The position numbers and the translations under genes are program-made. This document shows, piece after piece, positions 7,501-16,179 of a stretch of 16,179 nucleotides of DNA. The notes under the pieces are model-generated. The model was not told where the DNA came from. It was given only the letters and a program-made list of their open reading frames with translations, and ran no database searches. Where the stretch lies: assembly GCA_002221725.1 (NCBI GenBank), contig NJFT01000404.1:1-16179 (forward strand). The letters are read 5' to 3'. How positions within the stretch are numbered: the stretch's first letter is position 1; the number at the start of each line of letters is the position of its first letter. The stretch is from Scedosporium boydii. Taxonomy: Eukaryota; Ascomycota; Sordariomycetes; Microascales; Microascaceae.

Positions 7501-10414
7501 AGCGCAATGTTACCACCTTGTTCGGGAGACGGCCCTCACAGGCTCCCAGTTAATGAACTTCAGCCAACCGGTCGGGTATCGATGCGACTTGGCAGACAGG
7601 GAAGGTCGATTCCAATATAAAATTTTACGAGGCAGTGGAGAGGGCGGAAAATGTAAAATGTAAATTGCACGTGAAAATAAAGGGTCAACCAGCAACTGGG
7701 ACAACTGGGAGGATAAAAAGGGGGCCAATTGCTTTCGCTATCTTCTCGTCAGGTTTTCGCGATCAATTGATGGCAAGGCGGCAGATGGCCTGATTGAATG
7801 GAGAAAATGAAGAGAAATGGTCTGGTTGATCAGAGACGACGGCGGCAGCGAGGCTTGGAGGGACTTTTAGAGGAACCGCCCTGGTCCGGCTCCGCGTGGG
7901 AGAAAACTTGGCCGCCAGTGGCTCTTTTTTGACTCTCCCTCTGACGCACTCTTTTTGCAATCAAGTTTGTCCTATTTTTCCCACACACACACAATGAGCG
8001 GCAGACTCGGCGGCGTCGGCGGTGGCGGCGTTGGAGTTTGGACGTTTGACTTGGAGAGCTGTGACGCAGTCGGAGCGCCCGTCTCGGTGACTTGGAGGGT
8101 GGGACGGAGAGCCGCAACCAGAAAGTGCAGATTTGTACCGCTACTTTGGTTTAGCTACCAAACGGGCATGGATATCCAGCCCAAGGGGATACGAAGTAGG
8201 TACGTACGAAGTATGTATTATGAATATCATGAACCAAGGATTCAGCTTCTCCTCTCTCCACTCTTTGCACCAGGGATTATTATTACTGCATTGTCAGACA
8301 TTATCATCCGAGTCCGAGTGTTCCTTGTAGATTAATATTTTGCTTGACCGTCGATATCATCGCTTTGGGTGGAGAGAAGAAAAGGGGGAAGCAGGTAAAA
8401 GGAAAGGAAAGCAAGGACCAGGGTGACAAACGAAGGAGAGCGAAAAAAACCATTTACGAAGTAATTCTTCAAGTTTTCACTGGTGGAACTGGACGATTGT
8501 CGATGAATGCGCTGGTAATTAGTGGGGTATATGTACTTCATCCACTGGACGAACGCTATTACCATTTCGAAGTACCTGTGTATTCAACGCCCACTCTGGC
8601 GTGTTGGCTCGTTCCGTCGTCTTCAGCGACCACTGCTGCGTAGCACACGAAGTCAAAGCAGCGGATAGTGGAGACTTGATGGATCGATGGATCGCTTCTG
8701 CAGAATGAGTCAAACCAGCACTTCCAGCATTTCCGGAATCCCAAGCATCAAAACTTGCCAGCACTACTCCGTACAACTCTCCGACACATCCAGCCAGCCC
8801 CGAAATCCGAAGCAAGGATGGATCGCCGACATTCCAAGGCTTTTTCGCCGCTTGCCTTTCCTCGCGGCACCATCGCTTCACATCCCCATAGCTAGAAATG
8901 CAGAGCCGACAGAAGATGCAAGCAGGTGTAAGCCCTGTGCATTTCCGCGAGGTCATAACGCTGCATTTCTCAAAAAGTAAAGTTACAACTGCACCTAAAT
9001 TAAGCGACGCGGTGCAATTACGGATTACGGGGGAGGCGAAAAAGCCAAAGAGACGGGATATTGATCTCAATCTCCTCCTCTGGATCCATGCATCCGTTGA
9101 TCTGGGGAATAATACATTGCTAATAACCTTCCACCGGTTCCGGGAGGAGGGCCAAGACCTAAGAATCGTTCGTCTTTTAAGATTTATAAGGGCCTTGCCT
9201 GCTGCATCGGGGATATCGCGTCGACTCCTTTTATCCCCCACTAGCGTGCTTGCAGGTCGTATCAAGCCTGTTTATCCCACATTTGGATCCCTCGACACTG
9301 GACACTCTTGACTTCATACTCGTGGCCCGTGATGCGGTGTGCTACTAGTCTGTGGGAAGGACGCTAGATCAACCACCTAGAGCAAGCTAGAGTTAACCGC
9401 ATCCGTAAAATGACACCAGCTTCCACTCAAGCGTGGAACTGACTGGCAATTCGGCTTCCTATCCGGGGTTGGTCTCGTGGTTAGTCTCGCCTAAACGGCA
9501 CGAGCAGGGTTTTTACCCAGGCTCCTCCTTTCGTCGTACACTAGCGTAGTGCGATTTGCAAAGTATGGGGTCTTGCCAGGTCTTGAGGGTCATTCTGTTC
9601 ACTGCTTTTCTGCCTCCTGGAGGAGGTCAGTGGGAGGTATGGAGGTATGTATGGTGAAGGGAGGGGCGTACTTCATAGATAGTACGGCGTGCCAAGGCAG
9701 ACCTCCATGACACCTTTCATTTTCATACCCTCCTCTCGCCCCCTCCTCAACACCATGGATAAATATTGGCCTTGGGGCTGGGACAACTTTCGATGTTTTC
9801 TATCATATGCGACGACAACCACATAACGATTGCAACTTTTTGCCCCCCGCATTTTGAACGTGGAGTATGACCCCCAAGCAACCCACCTCCGAGCTTCGTG
9901 GGATGTTGAGCATCGATGCAACCTCCCACCTATCGAGGAAGGCGTCAAAAAGTCAAAAGGGAAGATACATCGTCGCGTGGGAGAGGGATACCCATAGAGC
10001 GTGGCCTAGTGCATCTGGTTCTAATCTGAGTTGGGCATTCTTGCCACAGAACAGGTCAGATGAGTCCCTCACTTGCTCATCCCAAGATGGCTGCTGCTAG
10101 GTGGTCAAGGTGCAGACAACGGTCAGAGGGTAATACAGCATTCAGCTGGAGCCATCCTCATTTCTGCAATGTCATATCTTTCAAGGCCTTATCGAAAGTG
10201 CGCGGGTCAGCCACCTTCACAAGTAAATGTGCAGTGTATCTGCTTTTTTTCTTTCCCTCCTCCCTGTCCAGTCTTCGAATGGGTTTCTCATCTCCACGAA
10301 TTAAAAACGTGACGTAATGGGCACGAGGGCTTTGGAGGGGCAGAGATTTGCCAAACTACTGCGCCTGGAAATTGTACGAAAATCAACGATAACATTGAAC
10401 CTTCCAGAATAATA
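7501..10414. other. Central part of the long divergent intergenic region; no supported gene
   Basis: This stretch has no recognisable protein on either strand. It contains a CACGTG E-box-like hexamer (7668-7673), a CA repeat (7981-7993) followed by an ATG at 7994 whose 114-codon frame starts Gly-rich and then becomes nondescript, four of the TACTYCGTA copies, and a tandem GGAGGTAT pair (9633-9648). The longest frame is 8519-9265 on the minus strand; it begins at a non-ATG codon and shows no family motif. Short hairpins occur at 9474-9504 (CTCGTG/CACGAG) and 9539-9551 (CACTA/TAGTG). A noncoding transcript or a fast-evolving spliced gene cannot be excluded. Confidence 0.5.
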
Positions 10415-12360
10415 ATGGTATGTGGTAAGTGCATTTCGAAGTCCTGGTTCATTTTTTTTATCGTTTCCTTCGTGCAACCTCCGTCAAATATGCTGCAAGT
10501 ATTATCAATCTATTTTGGGGGTATTCTACAGAGCTCCTCACCTCCATCAGATGGCCAAAACTCGCCGAGAAAGACACAATTGCAACTCCTTTTATGGCGG
10601 GGCAGAGTGGGATATTTCACGGCATGGTGTGCGATTAAGATACGCCAGAGACCAAACTTCGTACAAAGCAGTGGAGTTGGAGCAGCTTCCCTCAAGTTGG
10701 GGCATACTAAAATGCGACCGACACTAAAGAACCCACTTCGTCCAGTGTTGCCTCAGGGTTCCATTGAGTTGCGTTGCAGCAAACAGCATCGGCTGCATCT
10801 CCCGTCACAGTTTGGAGTGTGGGCGATGCAGAAGACATCAAATCCATCCCTTCTTGTCGAGATATCAACACGAGTGCGAGCAATCATCGAGCGAGAAATT
10901 GACCTTCCTTCTCTTGCATCTATCCCCTGCATCTATAGTATGTGTGCGTGCACCAACTTCTTTTCCGAGCTCTCCACCCCTCTTGTCAGCATGTGCCGAT
11001 TACTCTTGTGTTCCCATCGCATTTGATTTCATCCCATCCAGACGATATCGGCGAAGGGTTAGCACTAGCGACCCTCCATCAGATTTCTAACGCAGCGTTA
11101 ATGAATGCAATCCATCTCATTTGCCCGCTTCTACCCCTCCAAATTTCTTCGAGCCTAGTGCCACTTTGATGCTAGCTTCCATGAAAAGAAACTCGGGCGG
11201 AGGACTGTACTTCGTAGGGTAGTGTCCTCCTCAAGCAGTCAAGTTTTTCCTCCATCCATCACGCCTTTATCAAACAAGAAATTCTGTAGAAGCCTTCGGA
11301 GAAGGAACCCCGGCATTCCGGCCCCGTACACGACGCTGACAAGCGAATTGGGAAGCTTCCCCACAGAGCCTCGTCCCATCTTACTTCGTATAATCCCCAT
11401 TCGAAATGGAAGGGAATAAGCACGCTAACCCCCCAAGCCGCTCCCGGACCGTCATCATGGTAACCATGGACAGTTGCACTTTGAGTGGCACCTCGGTGTA
11501 TGAACCGAGAAATGGATATTTCCTGGTGCAAATTCCGCCTCCTTGATCGTTAGAGGGCAAGGGAGGTGATACCGGCTTGAAACAGGCGTAGGCCTCAGCG
11601 ATTTTTGCGAACTGATCAATTCTGTGACTAGTAGAGGGGTCTGCCCCATGGCAGGTCTCGCGGCGTACAATAGTGCAAAGTATATTACACAATGGTGAAT
11701 TCGTAAATGGCAAGACTAGGCGGGCTAAGACCAATCTCTTACAGGTTAGTCGCGAGGCCGTCCAAGGGCGGCAGTCGATCATGACAAAATTGAGGCTGAC
11801 ACTAATCGTCGGGGCCCTCAAGGCGACGAAGCCAGTAACCGCATCGTCACATCGCCAGGCGTCTTTGAGGCTCGCTTTCGAGGACCAGGCTAGGTATTCG
11901 ATGACGCTTGAATCTTTAAAGTTTGTTTTGAGATTGTCACGAGTGTTGATGAATGATGAAGTACTGGGGAGACCCAGAGATGAGTAAGATATATAGAAGG
12001 GCATCACAATGCAATTTGCTCGTGGACCGACCATTCAAAAGACAGCCTTGCTTGCTCATCGTCGTCCTTGGTGGCGACCGATGCTTAAGCATCATTGTAT
12101 CAGGCGGCATATACAAAGGTACGGAGTAGATTATTCATTGATTGTCCATATGAATGACGGTATCGTGAGTGAATCAACGCCGGATTAATAAACCAAGTTC
12201 AGACACACAAAAAGGCCCTGATGCCTCACATTTACATTGGTCAAAATGTTTGCCTCTCAAAGGCATTCAAACCATCCTCGAACCCGATGCGCCGCGGGTG
12301 TTTGACTCTCTGCTGGGAGGAAAAAATCGTGGCCTTAGGATTGTATTTTCCGTTGTGATT
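10415..12360. other. Divergent intergenic region, TAD3-proximal half; only doubtful open frames
   Basis: Two ATG-started frames are present: 10415-11026 on the plus strand (203 codons) and 11381-12034 on the minus strand (217 codons). Neither contains a motif I recognise. The first 150 codons of the minus-strand frame have many C/G-ending codons, so it is the better candidate of the two, but similarity or RNA data would be needed to call it. The interval also holds TACTTCGTA copies at 11208 and 11382 and TACGGAGTA at 12120. Confidence 0.45.
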
Positions 12361-12436
12361 ATTGTCTTTTCTTTTGTTCTTTTTAGTTTTTGTTCTTGTT
12401 CCTGTTTCTGTTTCTTTTTCTGCTTCAGTTTCTTTT
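12361..12436 (+). repeat. T/C-rich low-complexity tract with imperfect TGTTYCT units
   Basis: The stretch is almost entirely T, C and G in the pattern TGTTCTTGTTCCTGTTTCTG and onward. It is an imperfect short-period repeat of about six bases. Such tracts are common upstream of fungal genes; whether this one belongs to the TAD3 promoter, about 770 bases downstream, cannot be told. Confidence 0.6.
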
Positions 12437-13205
12437 AACAATTGAGGAAGGAGAGACAAAAGCTTGCTCTTTGTGTGTTGTGCTTCGCTTGTTCCTTCCA
12501 CTCTTTCCCTTTGGTGATTTGGCTGTGAGGTTTAAGTTGCCGCATCTTGAAGATAGAATTGTTCTGGAAGGAACGAGCCTGGGCTGTTAGCGTCTGTAAA
12601 TTTTTCCACAGAAAACTGGAGGTATCCACTCTACACAACCTCACCTTCCCTTTCATCTACGAAGTCTGTCGCGTCACTCTCAATCTTTTATTTACATCTC
12701 CCTGCCATTCTCCAGAAAGGGCTAAAAACCTTGTGCCTCTCATCTCTGCTTTCTCCGGCACGTTTTTCACCTCTTGGGATTCTCAACGTCCCTAGGGAGG
12801 TGTCTAGATACAACCCGGCACCTTGACTGTTCACCATCGCCCTTGACATCTCAGCTGAGCCCAGCAGCTAGACAAGGCCAGCACCTCGTGGTCGGCTCAA
12901 TCCGATCACTTCGGGTGCCTGCTGGGCCAGCTACCCCCGGTTCGGTCTATTCTCCTCCCTAAGAACCGACACGTAGGAAATCGCGACTCTTCGGATCCAC
13001 GAAATTTCCATCAAAAACGAGAAAATTGCAGCTTCGCGAAGACTTTTAGATCCATGTACGAGTAAGATCTCCCTCCTTTTTGAACCTCGGAATTCCTCGC
13101 CCTCCGGGCGCCGCGGCGGTAACCCCCCGGTGCGGGTGCGGCTGGAACATAGCTGGAAAGCAACTGACTTCTCTCCATAGGGACAACATCCAAGCAGTCC
13201 CAGCC
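12437..13205 (+). promoter_or_regulatory. Upstream region and 5' leader of TAD3
   Basis: This interval lies directly before the TAD3 start codon. It contains the palindromes TCCCTAGGGA (12789-12798) and TTCGCGAA (13033-13040) and a GC-rich block around 13100-13145. The reading frame of TAD3 stays open upstream to about 13080 but contains no ATG, so the first in-frame ATG is at 13206. No TATA box stands out, as is usual for fungal housekeeping genes. An intron in the 5' leader is possible but I cannot define one. Confidence 0.35.
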
Positions 13206-14750
13206 ATGGAGTCGCCAGGATCTTCCGCCTATCTAGAGGGTGCCTCTACAGGCAGCACAATTAACCGAAATGTTGTCGTCAACTTCCCTCGTCCCGAGTC
13301 CCAAGGCAGGCCGGCTTCTCTACCGATGTATCCGGAGCCTCCGGCCGTGACAGCAAACACGGTAACTACCGCCAGCACTGAACGGCCTCTTCTTGGGCCT
13401 GTTGGGCCTGTCGAGATCCTCCCCAATCCCCTCATCAACGACATGGACGTCAAGACCATCAAGAAGGGCATTTTGATTCCGCTCAAAACGACACTAGAAG
13501 TTCAGCAAGACCACACAGTTGACCAAGTCTACGTCACCCGTGTGCCAACGAAGTGTACTAATGAGGTTATTAAGTGAGTGAGAATGCTAGCTAGCAGTTA
13601 TGCTGATTCCTTCGCCTGAAGTGAATGCTTTGGACCTCGGACAATCTCTTCGACACTCGCAGGAGAAATTCACTAACATAGTCCTCTCCAATACAGCCTA
13701 TTGCGCAAGTTTCTTCCTGAAGACCGAGTTAAGAGCATGGTCCATCTACGTAAAGTCGTTAAGCCGTCCGATCTTCCTGCCCATCTCAAGACCCAGTTCA
13801 TGAATGAAAACGAGGTGGGAAGGCAGATCCACACGGGCAAGTCCGCCTGGGTCTACATTGTCATCGGCGAAGTCAAGTTGATTGGAAAGGAGGAGGTGTG
13901 CAAGACTTTGGCGGCCTACGACGGAATGGAAGACAAATTCCTGACCCAAGTCACGGTCCCTGCCAACCCACCAAGCTCACAGATCCATGCCGCGATGTGG
14001 TCGTCACAGTTCTGGCCGACGGTGTACCGCAAGAATAACCCTCTCGGACCTCACCCCAGTCTGATATCTCGAGCAACCGAAGAGATTAAGAATGACACTG
14101 CTCTATGGATGGCTGTAGCTTATCGTGTCGCTCGACGGGCCCAGGAGTCGGGCATTGGAGAAGCTATTGGCGCCGTCATCGTTCAGCGCAGTGAGGGCAG
14201 GGCTCAGATCCTGGGCGTCGCCGGAGATGCACGATGGGCTGGGGATGTTCCCAAATCAGCCACCGGCAACCCGATGGCGCATTCCGCTCTGAGGGCCATA
14301 AGTATGGTGGCCCAGAAACTGGTACGTCATGAACGGCGAGCGGCTGGTCGACCTATCGAAGACCCCAACCTAGATTTCGACCCCTTCCAGGACCAACCCC
14401 TACTGGAAGAGGAGCACTCCGCATATCAAGAGGATCACCCAAATCCGGATGGCTACCTATGTCATGGGCTGGAGCTATACCTCACACATGAGCCCTGCGT
14501 GCAGTGCTCTATGGGTATCCTTCATTCTCGCATGGGCAAAGTTGTCTTTGCCCAGCGACAAACTCTCACTGGGGGCTTCTGTTCGGAAGTCCGGGGTCAA
14601 GACTTGCCGGGCGTGCCCGAGGGTTCGGCGGGCGATGGTCTAGGTCTCTTTTGGCGACGGGAGCTCAACTGGAGTCTCCTCGCTTGGGAATGGGAGCCTG
14701 GATCGGACCTGGATCCTCTTCCCCCCGTCGACCGCTTTGTGCACGCTTAG
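13206..14750 (+). CDS. TAD3: tRNA-specific adenosine deaminase subunit TAD3 (ADAT3-like)
   Basis: TAD3 pairs with the catalytic subunit TAD2 to convert adenosine 34 of tRNA anticodons to inosine. The exons are 13206-13573 and 13697-14750, joined across a 123-base intron (GTGAGT donor, CACTAAC branch, TACAG acceptor) that splits an Asn codon, giving 473 residues. The N-terminal domain includes ILIPLKTTLE (89-98) and VYVTRVPTK (108-116). The deaminase domain has GAVIV (281-285), GVAGDARW (296-303), GNPMAHSALRAI (313-324) and YLTHEPCVQCSMGILHSR (384-401). C390 and C393 with H318 form the zinc site. The catalytic Glu of the HxE motif is replaced by A320, as expected for the non-catalytic subunit, although Val is the usual residue. 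The C-terminal GLFWRRELNWSLLAWEWEP is also typical of fungal TAD3. The start is the first in-frame ATG, in the context CAGCCATGGAG. It is expected in the nucleus and cytosol as an essential housekeeping protein. Confidence 0.94.
13574..13696 (+). other. TAD3 intron
   Basis: This 123-base GT-AG intron is supported by the exact continuation of the TAD3 frame and homology across it. Its branch point is probably CACTAAC, about 25 bases before the acceptor. The perfect 12-base palindrome TGCTAGCTAGCA (13585-13596) starts 11 bases after the donor. Confidence 0.9.
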
Positions 14751-16179
14751 GGGCAGGGTTCGTAGCCGCTGCCCTTCGATTTTTACTTATACTCTACACG
14801 TTTGATCGGAACAGCCACTGCATTGCATCCAATGATTTTAACCCCCACTTTTCCTTTTTTTTTTTCCCCTGCCAATCCTAGTCACCTGTTCGCTTTTTCT
14901 TCGGCCACGTTGTTTCTCTTTTCCACTCAGCTCAGCCCCATCCTGGGGGGCGTGAGTGAGCATTTACAGCAGTGTGGTTCTCAAGTCCTTTTCGAAGCAT
15001 GTCTTGCGACGCATTCTTTCTCTCCTTTTCCGAAGGCACATCATCATTCATGCGACGGCGTTTTCAAGGGATTCGTCAATGCGTTTTGATAGCCTGTTTC
15101 CAGGGGCTTTTTGGAAGATTGTTGAGATATTGGTTGAGAGAGCATGCTGGATGGGGGGTTAGATAGTCCCCTAAGCTGCTCAAGTTAGAAACTGAGGGAT
15201 TAAGGGAACAGCTTTTCGACCGCGTCGATGGTAGATGCGCACCCATTCTTCACATATTCGGTTACAGCAGAGTCTTATTTTTTGGTCTCTTCTGGTGGAG
15301 CTTGATGTATGAGATGGCGAGTGGGGGTGATCGAGAAGCTTCCTTAGTTCTAGGTGTTCTCCAGCAATAACTAACATCTTCAACAACTGCACTAGAAATT
15401 TCAAACTTGTTGTGATGAGTATAATCTTGTAGCACGAACGAGAAGTAGGGGTTTACATGAAGTGAATACTAATGGATCAGACTTCAGGTAGCATGTCTGT
15501 CTTCTTTGTTGAAGCAAGCCGAACATAACTTCTGCTCAGAACTTTCTACGAAGGGGGACCTGAGACATGTCCCAGAAGAGGCTTGCTTACATTCATATTG
15601 ATTGAAATATCTAAATATCAGTTAAACCTGATATTTATGGATATAGGAATGAACCATGGGAAGAGACAAACACAAAATACCGTTTCCTCTTTCTTCATAC
15701 AACAATTATATGCCGAGGCAGAGCGAGATTGAAACCGAACAGGAAATATTATGGTAAAGGAGAAGAGAAAGAGAAGAAGAAAGTTTGTCGTCAGCTCTGA
15801 GATCATTGGACAACAGTCCGACACTTTAGTCGCAAACCCCCGTTTCCAGCATTGATTTTTCGGATTAAAGCTAGATCCTCGGTCAAAGAGATGATTGATG
15901 GGAGCACAAGATCCTCTGCAGGTTGTAGATTATCAAAACAAAGAAGGTATTGGTTGCTATTTTTGGCAATCAGAAAACTTGTCTACCAACTTTCACGAAA
16001 CTACGTCGCGCTTTTTTGCCGCTTCACCTCTCGTTTTTCCTTGGTGAACAAGGTCTATATCATCTCAGGTCACGAATATGGAAGAACTCCCTGGCGGGGT
16101 TATAGATCTACTGAGGTTTAGGGTAAAACTGCTCCACCGTCATGGGCAGGGAGGCTGAAGTCGTAAGGAAGAGGGGGAG
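14751..16179. other. Downstream region of TAD3 to the right edge; no supported gene
   Basis: No open frame here looks like a protein: those at 14802-15089, 15180-15404 and 15852-16121 are short and lack motifs. The first part is probably the TAD3 3' untranslated region and includes a T11 run at 14855-14865. A perfect 10-base inverted repeat lies at 15612-15637 in AT-rich DNA. The right edge may be upstream sequence of a gene beyond the window. Confidence 0.55.
15612..15637. repeat. Perfect 10-base inverted repeat with 6-base spacer
   Basis: TAAATATCAG and CTGATATTTA are separated by TTAAAC. The arms match perfectly and would form an AT-rich hairpin or cruciform. It lies about 860 bases past the TAD3 stop codon and has no gene on its right within 300 bases, so its role cannot be assigned. 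Confidence 0.6.

Larger units (their letters stand above)
6644..12128. repeat. Dispersed 9-mer family TACTTCGTA / TACTCCGTA (TACTYCGTA)
   Basis: Ten exact copies are visible. TACTTCGTA occurs at 6972-6980, 7326-7334, 11208-11216 and 11382-11390, and its reverse complement TACGAAGTA at 8190-8198, 8205-8213 and 8455-8463. TACTCCGTA occurs at 6644-6652 and 8765-8773, and its reverse complement TACGGAGTA at 12120-12128. One-mismatch relatives lie at 9669 (TACTTCATA), 10655 (AACTTCGTA) and 12658 (TACGAAGTC). A given 9-mer on either strand would be expected about 0.12 times in a window this size. All copies fall between the first intron of the kinase/phosphatase gene and TAD3, none in an exon. What they do is unknown. 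Confidence 0.8.

Noticed and set aside
7994..8335. ATG after a CA repeat, opening a frame with a Gly-rich start (MSGRLGGVGGGG).
   Set aside because: The Gly run comes from GGC repeats and the rest is nondescript, carrying two copies of the intergenic 9-mer; no homology is recognised.
8519..9265. 248-codon minus-strand frame in the long gap.
   Set aside because: It begins at a TTG, shows no family motif or fungal codon preference, and overlaps an equally long plus-strand frame; chance is the simplest explanation.
9464..9530. Sequence resembling a tRNA A box (TGGTCTCGTGGTTAG).
   Set aside because: No matching B box, T-loop or acceptor-stem pairing follows at the right distance, so it is not an intact tRNA gene.
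10415..11026. 203-codon plus-strand frame starting MVCGKCISKSW.
   Set aside because: No recognisable domain, many rare codons, and GTATGT/GTAAGT words at its very start; overlapping frames look equally good.
12169..12438. Frame ending in Cys/Phe/Ser-rich repeats.
   Set aside because: The C-terminal half is only the translation of the T/C-rich low-complexity tract.
13080..13205. Upstream in-frame extension of TAD3.
   Set aside because: The frame is open but contains no ATG, and the GC-rich block and the good context at 13206 favour the shorter protein.

Overview
The window reads as nuclear DNA of a filamentous ascomycete (Pezizomycotina). The support is short spliceosomal introns (68-342 bases) with GTAAGT/GTGAGT/GTATGT-type donors and CTAAC or CTGAC branch points, long Ser/Pro-rich N-termini, and proteins that match fungal orthologues I know. 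Genus cannot be fixed from the sequence alone. I see no rRNA, tRNA, CRISPR array or intact transposon.

Layout: three genes can be supported. (1) A single-exon plus-strand gene at 1532-2521 encodes a 329-residue protein of a fungal family without assigned function, with PPxY-type motifs near its N-terminus. (2) A five-exon minus-strand gene (start 6703, stop 3887) encodes a 725-residue 6-phosphofructo-2-kinase/fructose-2,6-bisphosphatase, the enzyme that sets the level of fructose 2,6-bisphosphate and so the balance of glycolysis and gluconeogenesis. All visible kinase and phosphatase catalytic residues are present. (3) A two-exon plus-strand gene (13206-14750) encodes a 473-residue TAD3, the non-catalytic partner in the tRNA wobble adenosine (A34 to inosine) deaminase.

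Genes 1 and 2 converge across a 1.37-kb A-rich gap. Genes 2 and 3 are transcribed away from each other across an unusually long 6.5-kb interval (6704-13205). I cannot find a convincing gene in that interval. It and the adjoining first intron of gene 2 hold ten exact copies of a 9-mer, TACTTCGTA or TACTCCGTA in either orientation, and I saw none elsewhere in the window. The outer flanks (1-1531 and 14751-16179) hold no supported gene.

The three genes are not a pathway or cluster: they are housekeeping or conserved genes that happen to be neighbours. The most unusual non-coding features are the 9-mer family, the long divergent gap, a reversal of C/G strand bias inside gene 1, and a few perfect inverted repeats near gene ends and splice sites.
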